From: Neisseria musculi
GTDB lineage: Bacteria; Pseudomonadota; Gammaproteobacteria; Burkholderiales; Neisseriaceae
Assembly (NCBI RefSeq): GCF_014297595.2
Contig: NZ_CP060414.2
Span: forward strand, 2,232,001 to 2,296,000
Direction: 5' to 3'
DNA: 64,000 nt
Shown: in pieces, positions 1 to 7,927 of the stretch
Layout: each line of letters opens with the position of its first letter
Numbering within the stretch: position 1 is the stretch's first letter
Program-made: the position numbers and the translations under genes
Notes under the pieces: model-generated
Database searches by the model: none
Seen by the model: only the letters and a program-made list of their open reading frames with translations
What the model was told of the DNA's origin: nothing

Positions 1-124
1 ATACGATAAAATTTAACTAATAAAATATTGGCAGAATCAAATTTCTTAACCATCACCGCCCCGTTATGATGCCAATCGATATCATTTCAGACGGCCTCTT
101 AAAGGCTCTTAAAAGGAACCTACC

Positions 125-352
125 ATGTTGAAAACCATCACATTTGCCATTTTACACTTCAGCGTGGCATTCAGCGTAGCCTATGTTTTAACCGGCAGCA
201 TCGGCGTTTCCGGCGCGGTGGCTTTGATTGAGCCGCTGGCCAACACATTTGTGTTTTATTTTCACGAAAAAGCATGGAACCGCTACGAAAAAAAGAACAA
301 TTTGCGCGCCTGCAAAAGCCGTTTTCCGCTGCACCAATGCGTAGGCAACTGA
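125..352 (+). CDS. DUF2061 family small membrane protein
   Basis: This 75-residue protein has two hydrophobic stretches (about residues 5-22 and 26-45) followed by the FHEKAWNR segment typical of DUF2061 proteins, so it is probably an inner-membrane protein. Its function is unknown in the family. The start is supported by AAAAGGAACC about 6 bases upstream. A DUS copy lies about 30 bases before the gene. The cysteine- and lysine-rich tail extends slightly past the usual domain end. The family call rests on pattern recognition only. Confidence 0.75.
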   Translation: MLKTITFAILHFSVAFSVAYVLTGSIGVSGAVALIEPLANTFVFYFHEKAWNRYEKKNNLRACKSRFPLHQCVGN

Positions 353-405
353 TGCCTGTTTTTATGTTATGCTTGCCGCCCCAACCCGATTAAGAAAGCA
401 GAGCC

Positions 406-732
406 ATGGGCTTGATTATTGAAGACATCGAAACCGGCAGCGGCAAAGAAGCCGTGAAAGGCAAAGAAATCACCGTACACTATACCGGCTGGCTGGAAGA
501 CGGCACCCAATTCGATTCCAGCCTCGAGCGCCGCCAGCCGCTCACCATCACGCTGGGTGCAGGGCAAGTGATTGCCGGCTGGGACGAAGGCTTTGGCGGC
601 ATGAAAGAAGGCGGCAAGCGCAGGCTGACCATTCCGCCCGAAATGGGCTACGGCACGCGCGGTGCCGGCGGCGTAATTCCGCCCAATGCCACATTGGTGT
701 TTGAAGTGGAGCTGCTGAAAGTTTACGGATAA
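406..732 (+). CDS. FKBP-type peptidyl-prolyl cis-trans isomerase
   Basis: A single 108-residue FKBP domain that would catalyse cis-trans isomerisation of prolyl bonds. Recognisable segments are [16 protein letters not shown] (residues 25-40), [11 protein letters not shown], and the closing [13 protein letters not shown]. Aromatic and acidic residues of the FK506-binding pocket (Y26, D37, the W of AGWDEG) are in place. There is no signal peptide, so a cytoplasmic location is expected. It matches the short stand-alone FKBP of Neisseria. The gene ends in an inverted DUS pair acting as terminator. Confidence 0.93.
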   Translation: MGLIIEDIETGSGKEAVKGKEITVHYTGWLEDGTQFDSSLERRQPLTITLGAGQVIAGWDEGFGGMKEGGKRRLTIPPEMGYGTRGAGGVIPPNATLVFEVELLKVYG

Positions 733-780
733 CCGGCCGCCACGGTTCAAACGGGCCGGCACCCCTTGCAAATCTTCTTC

Positions 781-808
781 AGGCCGTCTGAAAATATTCA
801 GACGGCCT
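781..808 (+). terminator. Inverted DUS pair after the FKBP gene
   Basis: Two DUS copies face each other (GGCCGTCTGAA...TTCAGACGGCC) with a short loop, followed by TGTTTTA. Such pairs are known to act as rho-independent terminators in Neisseria. Confidence 0.8.
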
Positions 809-1546
809 TGTTTTAGGCGGCAACAGAGCAATCCGAAACAAAACAAAAAATGCCGGCATGATGCCCCGGCCTGCATACAATCATACGCAGCGCCGCTGCG
901 CAGATATACATAGCCAATTCTGTTGCTGCTTCAACGGCTTGTTAAACCATTGCCTTTAGATTTTTGAAGCATGGCCGGCATAAGTTAGCATAAACCAACC
1001 GATGCCGAACATAAATACCGCCGCTCCTGCAGTAAACCTGCGGTAAAGCCGCCCACTTGTGCCAACGGAGCAATGGCAGACACGGCACCGGATGCGCTGA
1101 AACGCCCCGCCCGACACCCTGCAATGCGCTACCACCGCGTTTAACGCCGCAGGCGCAAAAGCTCATAGAATTTATCGGGCCGGCCGGTCATTTTCCCAAC
1201 GTCCACATAGATTTTTAGCAGCTTTAAGGGCTGATGACAGAGCAGCCGCAGCACAACCCAACAGCTGCGGCTTATCCCGCAAAGCCGTAAAGCCTCTTCA
1301 AACCGGCTCAGCCTGCGTTTTCAGACGGTCGGATTCACAGCAAAGCGGCTTATCCGGTTATTCACATTTAACATCATATATCAGAACCCCCCCGGGTTGT
1401 TTGCACAACTTACCAAAGCAGCAGTTTTATTTTATCAACCTGTTATTTATTAACCCGCCTTTAAACTCACACCAAAAACTCTCGCACAAACCCACCGTCA
1501 AACCGTAGCCCTATTAAACAGATAAACCAAACCGAAAGGATCGATA
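809..1546. other. Intergenic region without a supported gene
   Basis: About 740 bp without a convincing reading frame. On the minus strand around 945-1110 two adjacent frames translate to hydrophobic, membrane-protein-like stretches (for example FTAGLLQ in one frame and FMFGIGWFMLTYAGH in the next). This could be a frameshifted relic of a membrane protein, but the family cannot be named. The last 150 bp before 1547 are AT-rich and probably carry the promoter of the next gene. Confidence 0.4.
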
Positions 1547-1843
1547 ATGAAGAAAACCACTTTAACTTTTGCCGCACTGGCCGCTGCCGCCGCCTCTTTT
1601 GCCTCTGCTGAAAATATCGGCAGCCAGGGAGCCTTTCCCGGCCTGCAGGAAGTGCAATACCAAGGCGTGAAATTGTCTGCCAAAGAAGACGACCGCGTAA
1701 AATTCATTTATGTGGCCGACAGCGTAACTGCCGCACCGCCGGCTGCCGACAACCCGATGTCCGCCCCCGCCACCCCCGCCGCTGCCATTGAAACCACTCC
1801 CGCAGAGCCGCTGCCGCAAGACTCTTCCCCCCTGCAACCCTGA
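1547..1843 (+). CDS. Small secreted protein of unknown function
   Basis: A 98-residue protein with a clear signal peptide: KK at the N-terminus, an alanine-rich hydrophobic core, and likely cleavage after ASFASA near residue 21. The mature part has a short charged region (AKEDDRVKFIYVAD) and then a proline/alanine/threonine-rich tail of about 40 residues. GAAAGGAT lies about 8 bases before the ATG. No family is recognised. The tail looks disordered and may act as a periplasmic spacer. An inverted DUS terminator follows 20 bp after the stop. Confidence 0.7.
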   Translation: MKKTTLTFAALAAAAASFASAENIGSQGAFPGLQEVQYQGVKLSAKEDDRVKFIYVADSVTAAPPAADNPMSAPATPAAAIETTPAEPLPQDSSPLQP

Positions 1844-1862
1844 TACACGCCAAACCAAACAA

Positions 1863-1894
1863 AGGCCGTCTGAAAACTGTTTTTCAGACGGCCT
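1863..1894. terminator. Inverted DUS pair
   Basis: Facing DUS copies with a short loop, between the secreted-protein gene and the convergent LOG-family gene. It can terminate transcription from both sides. Confidence 0.75.
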
Positions 1895-1923
1895 AACCGA
1901 TTTTAGAAAACATTCTGCTGTTG

Positions 1924-2655
1924 CTACAAACCCAACTCCCAAGTGTTGTTTTGCGGCTCGAACAGGCCGTCGGGGCGGTTTTCGTAGTGGGCGAAAATAT
2001 GCGCTACGATTTCGTCTTCATCATCGATAAGCTGCATCAAATCCAAATCTTTTTCGGCAATCATGCCGTTGCCGAGCAGTTGGTCGCGAACCCAATCCAC
2101 CATACCCTGCCAGAAGGTTTTGCCCACCAGAATAATCGGTCGGCTGGGCGTTTTGCCCGTTTGCACGAGGGTGAGGCTTTCAAACAACTCGTCAAGCGTG
2201 CCGAAACCGCCGGGCATCACCACATAGGCCACGGCATGTTTCACAAACATCACTTTGCGCGGAAAGAAGTGTTGGAATTTAATGGATAAATTCTGATACG
2301 GGTTGGCATGTTGCTCGTGCGGCAGCACGATGTTGAGCCCCACGGCGGGGCTTCTGCCGGCAAACGCGCCTTTATTGGCCGCCTCCATAATGCCGGGGCC
2401 GCCGCCGGAAATCACCGAAAAACCGGCATCGGAAAGTTTGCGTGAAAGGCGTTCGGCAAACAGATAATGAGGGTGGCCGGCCGGTGTCCGCGCGCTGCCG
2501 TAAATGCTCACAGCCGGCTGGATGGCACGCAACTCTTCGCCTGATTCGACAAATTCTGAAATGAGCTTTAAAACATGGTAAGACTCGCGCGCCTGAATTT
2601 CGCGGCGGGTTTCTTCGGGCAGCATCGGCGCCGGCAGCTTGCGGTAAAGGTTCAT
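1924..2655 (-). CDS. LOG-family protein (TIGR00730, phosphoribohydrolase-like)
   Basis: A 243-residue Rossmann-fold protein of the family once annotated as lysine decarboxylase and now linked to cytokinin-type nucleoside 5'-monophosphate phosphoribohydrolase. The two hallmark motifs are present: GGGPGIMEAANKGAF in the middle and MPGGFGTLDELFE near residue 170, which bind phosphate and supply the catalytic glutamate. The N-terminal ~60 residues form the helical lead found in proteobacterial members. It is expected in the cytoplasm. The bacterial physiological role is not well established. It converges with the secreted-protein gene across a shared terminator. Confidence 0.88.
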   Translation of the reverse strand: MNLYRKLPAPMLPEETRREIQARESYHVLKLISEFVESGEELRAIQPAVSIYGSARTPAGHPHYLFAERLSRKLSDAGFSVISGGGPGIMEAANKGAFAGRSPAVGLNIVLPHEQHANPYQNLSIKFQHFFPRKVMFVKHAVAYVVMPGGFGTLDELFESLTLVQTGKTPSRPIILVGKTFWQGMVDWVRDQLLGNGMIAEKDLDLMQLIDDEDEIVAHIFAHYENRPDGLFEPQNNTWELGL

Positions 2656-2822
2656 GGTTGCCTCAATAGTTGGAAATGTGCCGTTTGCATCGGCATCAAC
2701 TTATGCTTTAAGCGCAATCCTTTGCGGGTAGGGGCAGGGGGCAAAGGCTTGGTGCACTTGTTTGTGTGCAGAGATACAGATAGCGGAAAATATTTTCAAA
2801 CGGCCTGTTTGGAGCGGAGCCG

Positions 2823-3134
2823 TTAGTGAATCAGTTTGGAAGCGGGTGCAATACTCAATATTTTCTCAGCCTCAGAAATTTCCAGCGTTTCCAGAGCTTC
2901 CAGTATTTCGAGCAGCTCAGGATGATCTAACTCATCTTGATTCTCTTTAACAACCGCTAAAGCCAATTTTAGAAATTCCTCCGTGTTTATGCACTTTATC
3001 AAGTAATTGATAATCATAGAAAAGTTTTGCGCAGCAGTGAGGCCGTCTTCCTCGCTTTCGCCGATGTCGAAGCTGACTTCAACTTGCCCGGGTTCACCTT
3101 CAATATCTGAAATGCTGATAATGGATTTAGCCAT
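2823..3134 (-). CDS. Small acidic protein of unknown function
   Basis: The open frame extends further upstream, but the ATG at 3134 (MAKSIISISDIEG...) is preferred because AAGGAT lies 9 bases ahead, giving 103 residues. The protein is strongly acidic and mostly helical in appearance (ELLEILEALETLEISEAEKIL). It has no signal peptide or membrane segment. No family is recognised. Clean codon structure and a good ribosome site argue for a real gene. A dispersed repeat lies just upstream. Confidence 0.6.
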   Translation of the reverse strand: MAKSIISISDIEGEPGQVEVSFDIGESEEDGLTAAQNFSMIINYLIKCINTEEFLKLALAVVKENQDELDHPELLEILEALETLEISEAEKILSIAPASKLIH

Positions 3135-3273
3135 TAATAGAGTATCCTTAAAAATCAATAGGGGAGTTGCCGGCCCGCCACAGGCTACCGGGCCGAAGCC
3201 GTATAATAATCCCGCTTTATTTCCGCTACAAAGCAGCAAACTGCAATAAATACGAGACTGATTCTGTTGCCGA

Positions 3274-3348
3274 TACAGTGGCTTACAAAATTATTCTCTC
3301 CGATAAGGCGCAATAACGCCGTAACAGAAATAAAGCAGGCTCACTATA
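3274..3348. repeat. Dispersed intergenic repeat, copy 1
   Basis: Begins TACAGTGGCTTAC and ends GGCTCACTATA, so the ends are an imperfect inverted repeat. The core GATAAGGCGCAATAACGCCG resembles cores near 13280, 37935 and 54250. It looks like a small non-coding mobile repeat similar in style to Correia elements, though the end sequence differs. Confidence 0.5.
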
Positions 3349-4089
3349 TTCTACACGCAGTCAGGCAGCAGCCAAACAACTGCCTCTGCCGCGCAGAGAT
3401 CGGCCCCAAATTCGTTTTTATGCAACATCAAACTGTCTAGTGAATGTGGTGTGCTCAAGCAGGTTTTCAATTTGCGTTTTCATACGGCCTGATATTACCC
3501 TCAGGAAAGGGGGCATTTTGACATTCCTCCTCAACAAACCCGATTCATTACAAACCGTTACCCGCCACACTCTTGCATGCCTCACCGTGTCCGCCGCCCA
3601 CCCTTGCCCGCCTCCGGCCAAACACCCGCCGCCGCATCAGTGCGGTAAGCTCCGGCCTGCTTTTCCCGCAACCTTTGGCCGTCTGAACGCAGCGGCTCGG
3701 GCAGGCCGCCCGGCAAAAAGCCTGAAAGAGGCTGTTAAGCCGGTACAGCCCGTTTAGTTTGGCGTTGAAGTATCCGTTTGTGAAAGTAAGTTGAACGGTC
3801 ATCAGCCTGCCGCATCGCCACGCCTGAACCCGAGCGCTTTCCCAAATCCTGCACCGCCTGCGTATTCCGTGAATCAAGCCATGATTGCCTCTGCCTGCAA
3901 ACCGTCAATTATCCTGCCCGAACCCCTGTTGTGCAGGACAAAACCTTATCCGAAGCGGAGCATCCGGCCGTTTGGCCGAGCGTGAAATGATGGATAGGGA
4001 ACCCGAACCTGCCAAACGCCGTGCAGGCAGGCAAAGCAGGCGGGCGGCGGCGTTTTGGGGAGCGGCAGCATGGAAATACCGCCGTGTGT

Positions 4090-4260
4090 GCGTATCGCGC
4101 CCCTTATCCAAACAGGAGGGCAAAACCGGGTTGTGCCGAGAAAGGAACTGCCGAAGCGTATCGCCTCCTTATCTGACAGAGGCAAAAACCAGAAGGGCGT
4201 TTTATGGATTATCGGCGCGTATCGCCTCCTTGCCCGACAGACGGGCAGAAACGGCAGCGG
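4090..4260. repeat. Three diverged units with covarying hairpins
   Basis: Units start at 4090, 4156 and 4217 with GCGTATCGC (spacing 66 and 61 bp). Each is followed by a short inverted repeat whose arms differ but still pair: CCCT...AGGAGGG, GCCTCC...GAGGC and GCCCG...CGGGC. Changed but still paired arms suggest that a structure has been kept. Function unknown. Confidence 0.45.
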
Positions 4261-4500
4261 CCGTAAGCACCGAGCAGAAGGCGTTTGAAATATGCTCCCG
4301 CCTTAACCGGCCCAACCGGTTTTCCGGCTCATGGAACACTTTCTTTGCCCGCAGTCATCCGCCGGTTGCAGACGGTGGGCGTGCGTTGGAAAAGGCCGGG
4401 CTGCTCACACTTTTGATGCCGGGAAGCTTGTGTTGTCTGCCGAAGCAACGGCTGCGTGATTTTCGGGCGTTGGCGAAAAAGCCGAGCGCACGGGCGGGCG

Positions 4501-4730
4501 GTTTTTATCACGCCGCCGGCCGGCAACCAGGAACTTGGGAGTCGTTATGCGGGCGTTTGCTGCCGTTTTATCACTACTCCGGTCGGCAGGAACCGATAAC
4601 TCCGTTGCAGCGATACGCTGTGGATGAAAAGTTTTATCACGCCGCCCGCCGGCGGAAACCGATAATGCTGTGGCAGATATTTGAAAGGAACTCGGTTTTA
4701 TCACTCGGCCGGCCGTCTGAAGCGGCCATG
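4501..4730. repeat. Diverged ~64 bp tandem units (TTTTATCAC...)
   Basis: Four units share GTTTTATCAC followed by a GC-rich CCGGCCGGC-like block, and in two of them ACCGATAA. Their TATCAC cores start at 4506, 4569, 4635 and 4699 (63, 66 and 64 bp apart). A fifth related core (TTTTTATCAA) is at 4886, about three periods further on. About 35 bp of each unit is related and about 30 bp is not. Confidence 0.45.
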
Positions 4731-5156
4731 CCCGATACCGGCGCGTCCGTTTCAGACGGCCGTCAATCCCGCCTTTGCCGGATTCCCTGCCCGGTTCGGA
4801 GCAAGGCGGCACCGCCCGTCAATATGCCGGCGTCCGATGCCTCCCCGCTTTGCCGGCGGGGGCGGCCGAAAGAAAAACCGCCCGCTTTTTATCAACTGCT
4901 TTCCCGAGCCGGCCATCGGTCAGCAGGCGTTTGCAGACAGCCGAATCACAAACCGGCCCTGCACGACTTTCTGCCCTGCGCCCCGCCGGTTGCCCAAACA
5001 GAGCGTAAAGACTGTCTGAAACCGAGCAAGGGTGTCTTGCCTTCATCAGGCGGTGCAGTGGCGGCCAGGGGGAAACCGCCCGGCCTGATATGTGGCGGAT
5101 ATGTTGAAGCAGGCGGACAATTCAGGCCTTGAAACCGGAAAAAGTATAGTGTGTTA

Positions 5157-6578
5157 GTTGTAGCTTCCATTCCCATCTCGCAGTGCCACAATTGGTCGGG
5201 GCGTATAAACACGCTTTCGGGAGTTGTAGCTTCCTCTCTCATCTCACAGTGCTACAATTTGCAGCGAGCGCGGGGCAATGATTTCTTCGTTGTAGCTTCC
5301 TCTTTCATCTCGCAGTGCTACAATCTCGGCCTTGGCCGATGCCATGAGAAACGGGTTGTAGCTTCCTCTTTCATCTCGCAGTGCTACAATCCGAATCGAA
5401 TGTGTAGCGTCCGCCTCTGTGTTGTAGCTTCCTCTTTCATCTCGCAGTGCTACAATGATTCCCGCCTATACGGCGGGGAAGCCAAGGTTGTAGCTTCCTC
5501 TTTCATCTCGCAGTGCTACAATTTCTTCGTAGCTGTCGAATAAACCGTGAGAGTTGTAGCTTCCTCTTTCATCTCGCAGTGCTACAATCTTTATAAAGCG
5601 AACAAGCGCCGCGCACAGGTTGTAGCTTCCTCTTTCATCTCGCAGTGCTACAATCCGACCTGGGTCTTACCGTTACCGCCTTTGGTTGTAGCTTCCTCTT
5701 TCATCTCGCAGTGCTACAATCGACAAGGCGCAATGCCTTGATACCCGATGGTTGTAGCTTCCTCTTTCATCTCGCAGTGCTACAATGAAAAGTGACCTTT
5801 GCAGGAAGAGTGTTGCGTTGTAGCTTCCTCTTTCATCTCGCAGTGCTACAATAGGGCGGTCAATCCCTAAAAGGCCGCCAACGTTGTAGCTTCCTCTTTC
5901 ATCTCGCAGTGCTACAATTAAACCAACTGCTGCCCAGTGCCTCGTCGAGTTGTAGCTTCCTCTTTCATCTCGCAGTGCTACAATAATACTTCGGTTACAC
6001 CCGGCGTGTTCAGGGTTGTAGCTTCCTCTTTCATCTCGCAGTGCTACAATACGTGCAGGACGTGAAAGAAGCAAGCCGCCGTTGTAGCTTCCTCTTTCAT
6101 CTCGCAGTGCTACAATCTCGCCGGGCACAGGCTGCCACAGGCTGTGGTTGTAGCTTCCTCTTTCATCTCGCAGTGCTACAATCCATTGTCCTGATTTTTG
6201 ACGAAACCTTCAGTTGTAGCTTCCTCTTTCATCTCGCAGTGCTACAATAACAGAATTGCGCTGGAACGCGCCATGCTGGTTGTAGCTTCCTCTTTCATCT
6301 CGCAGTGCTACAATAAGGATATAAACAATCTCAGCTTAGAAGAAGTTGTAGCTTCCTCTTTCATCTCGCAGTGCTACAATGTGAAACATAGAAAGACGGG
6401 CAAGAGGTAAGTTGTAGCTTCCTCTTTCATCTCGCAGTGCTACAATTTTGCTCATAACTCTACTACTTCCCAGCACGTTGTAGCTTCCTCTTTCATCTCG
6501 CAGTGCTACAATACCACTTGAGTTCTCCGGTTTCCACACTCTGTTGTAGCTTCCTCTTTCATCTCGCAGTGCTACAAT
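5157..6578 (+). CRISPR. Type II-C CRISPR array, 22 repeats and 21 spacers
   Basis: Repeats are 36 bp, start GTTGTAGCTTCC and end CAGTGCTACAAT, at an exact 66 bp period from 5157 to 6543, so every spacer is 30 bp. Repeat 1 has five mismatches and repeat 2 has two; repeats 3-22 look identical. The orientation (GTTGTAGC first) is the transcript orientation known for Neisseria II-C arrays. Every standard repeat ends in an extended -10 (TGCTACAAT), matching the known model in which each spacer is transcribed from its own upstream repeat. The array runs toward cas2 and is convergent with the cas operon. The degenerate 5157 end is probably the oldest. Confidence 0.98.
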
Positions 6579-6583
6579 TACCC

Positions 6584-6620
6584 AAGCAGGGAATCCTTGT
6601 TTTATAAGGATTCCCTGCTT
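6584..6620 (+). terminator. Intrinsic terminator closing the CRISPR array
   Basis: A perfect 15 bp stem (AAGCAGGGAATCCTT and its complement) with a 7 base loop, followed by TATTTT. It starts 5 bp after the last repeat, in the place a further spacer would occupy. The T-run is on the + strand, so it mainly stops array transcripts before they enter cas2 antisense. Confidence 0.85.
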
Positions 6621-6642
6621 TATTTTGCTCTGAAAAACTGTG

Positions 6643-6969
6643 TCAAAACAGTAAAAGTTGGTCGGCATTCACCTTTTTTTCACGCGGTTTCGGCTCGCCG
6701 ATCAGCATAATCATGCCTGCAAATTGCTTTTCGGTTACCTCTAAATAGCGGACTTGCCCCTCCTCCGGCAAGTGTGCCTGCAGCCGTTTGTGGTGTTTCT
6801 GCAACGCATCTCTGCCGCGTACGATGCGGGAGTAAACAGATAATTGCAGCATTTGGTAGCCGTCTTTTTGCAAAAATTTCCGAAATTGGCTGGCGGCTTT
6901 GCGTTTTTCTACGGTGGTGACCGGAAGGTCGAAAAATACGATTAAGCGCATAAACTTGGCCTCACTCAT
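6643..6969 (-). CDS. cas2: CRISPR-associated endoribonuclease Cas2
   Basis: This 108-residue protein is the partner of Cas1 in spacer integration. It shows the Cas2 ferredoxin-like start [13 protein letters not shown], with the conserved aspartate in FFDLP, and the SVYSRIV strand. The start overlaps the end of cas1 by 8 bases (ATGAGTGAG), so translation is probably coupled. MRLIV at residue 7 is an alternative start. It is the last gene of the cas9-cas1-cas2 operon. Length and sequence match II-C Cas2 proteins of Neisseria. Confidence 0.96.
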   Translation of the reverse strand: MSEAKFMRLIVFFDLPVTTVEKRKAASQFRKFLQKDGYQMLQLSVYSRIVRGRDALQKHHKRLQAHLPEEGQVRYLEVTEKQFAGMIMLIGEPKPREKKVNADQLLLF

Positions 6970-7870
6970 AATCCTGCACCTTTAAAGGAAGCATCTCGGG
7001 CAACTTCAAATTTTTTGAACCGCCGGTTAAGGCCGTCTGAAAAGACTGTACGGTGCGGTCGATGGCAGCCAATAGGGAATAACTGCGCCTATCAAGTTTG
7101 ATTTGGCAGTGCAGCAATGACACCAATTTTTGCTTGGCCTGCGGAGTCAGCGTATCCGGCAACCCGTTTGTAAAGCCGTTTTCCCATACCAGTAAATCCA
7201 CCATCGGGCGGTAGGGCTCGATAAAGTCATCGGCCAGGTTAAAGGCGTTTAATCCGCTATGATGCTGCAGGCCCAGTGCAGGCAGAAAGCCATACTGCAC
7301 CAAAGCGCGGGCAACAGCGGAACGCACGATGCTGTAACCGTAATTCAAGCAGGCATTCACGGCATTATCGTGGCTGCGGGTAAAGTGTTCGCCAAACAGT
7401 ACGCGGAAATAGAGCGCGGCCGCTTGGCTTTCGGCAAAGTTTTTATCGCCCGATTTCACGCTGTCGGCCAATGCGTTCAGACGGCCTGCCGCAATATCGT
7501 GTCCGCTGTAGTCCAGCAGCCAGGCCTGATTGCGGATTTTCTGTTTCACAATCTGCTGCCAAAGCTGCTTTTTCTGCGGCAGGGTCATTTCCATTTGATA
7601 TTTTAGGATTTTCAGGCTGCGGTGGTAGCGGGCAAAGGGCAGCCATTGCCCGCAGGGCAGAAACTGCTCATCACAGGTGAGCAGAGTGATGCCGTATTGT
7701 GCCAGTGCCGATAGCAGCGGAGCGGTAAGCACTACCTCGCGCGATTCGACCACAATCACGGCAATGTCTTCCAGCGGTACGGGAACTGTATCGTCTTGTT
7801 GGATCAGCAAGTGGTTTTGCTGTAACGACAGGCGGGCAGGTTTGCTAATAAGGATACTGCGCCAGCTCAT
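6962..7870 (-). CDS. cas1: CRISPR-associated integrase Cas1 (type II)
   Basis: 302 residues, the usual length for type II Cas1, which integrates new spacers together with Cas2. Catalytic metal-site regions are visible: the glutamate in the segment [17 protein letters not shown], the histidine in [17 protein letters not shown], and the acidic [12 protein letters not shown] block. There is no Cas4 or Csn2 nearby, as expected for subtype II-C. It lies 57 bp downstream of cas9, with an inverted DUS pair in the gap that may reduce read-through from cas9. Confidence 0.97.
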   Translation of the reverse strand: MSWRSILISKPARLSLQQNHLLIQQDDTVPVPLEDIAVIVVESREVVLTAPLLSALAQYGITLLTCDEQFLPCGQWLPFARYHRSLKILKYQMEMTLPQKKQLWQQIVKQKIRNQAWLLDYSGHDIAAGRLNALADSVKSGDKNFAESQAAALYFRVLFGEHFTRSHDNAVNACLNYGYSIVRSAVARALVQYGFLPALGLQHHSGLNAFNLADDFIEPYRPMVDLLVWENGFTNGLPDTLTPQAKQKLVSLLHCQIKLDRRSYSLLAAIDRTVQSFQTALTGGSKNLKLPEMLPLKVQDYE

Positions 7871-7889
7871 AAAATTCCCTTTATAAAAA

Positions 7890-7917
7890 GGCCGTCTGAA
7901 ACGGTTTTCAGACGGCC
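7890..7917. terminator. Inverted DUS pair between cas9 and cas1
   Basis: GGCCGTCTGAA...TTTCAGACGGCC between the cas9 stop and the cas1 start. It could attenuate transcription, making cas1-cas2 expression lower than cas9 or dependent on another promoter. Confidence 0.65.
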
Positions 7918-7927
7918 GGGTGATGAT

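Larger units (their letters stand above)
3349..5156. other. Gene-free region upstream of the CRISPR array with diverged periodic units
   Basis: About 1.8 kb, GC-rich. Long reading frames exist in several phases at once, as expected by chance at high GC, and none resembles a protein. Two sets of diverged, roughly 60-66 bp spaced units are visible (4090-4260 and 4501-4730). Only a few DUS copies occur, at 4721-4760. The degenerate end of the CRISPR array follows directly at 5157. Confidence 0.5.

Noticed and set aside
942..1166. A 74-codon frame on the minus strand
   Set aside because: No motif or ribosome site. A membrane-protein-like signal exists only when two other frames are combined, too weak to call.
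3885..5132. A 415-codon open frame just before the CRISPR array
   Set aside because: High GC keeps several frames open at once, composition is arginine/proline-rich with no recognisable motif, there is no ribosome site, and the diverged units inside shift frame relative to one another.
5151..6668. Apparent repetitive proteins (VVASSFISQCYN on +, IVALRDERGSYN on -)
   Set aside because: They are translations of the CRISPR repeats, open only because the repeat-spacer unit (66 bp) is divisible by three.
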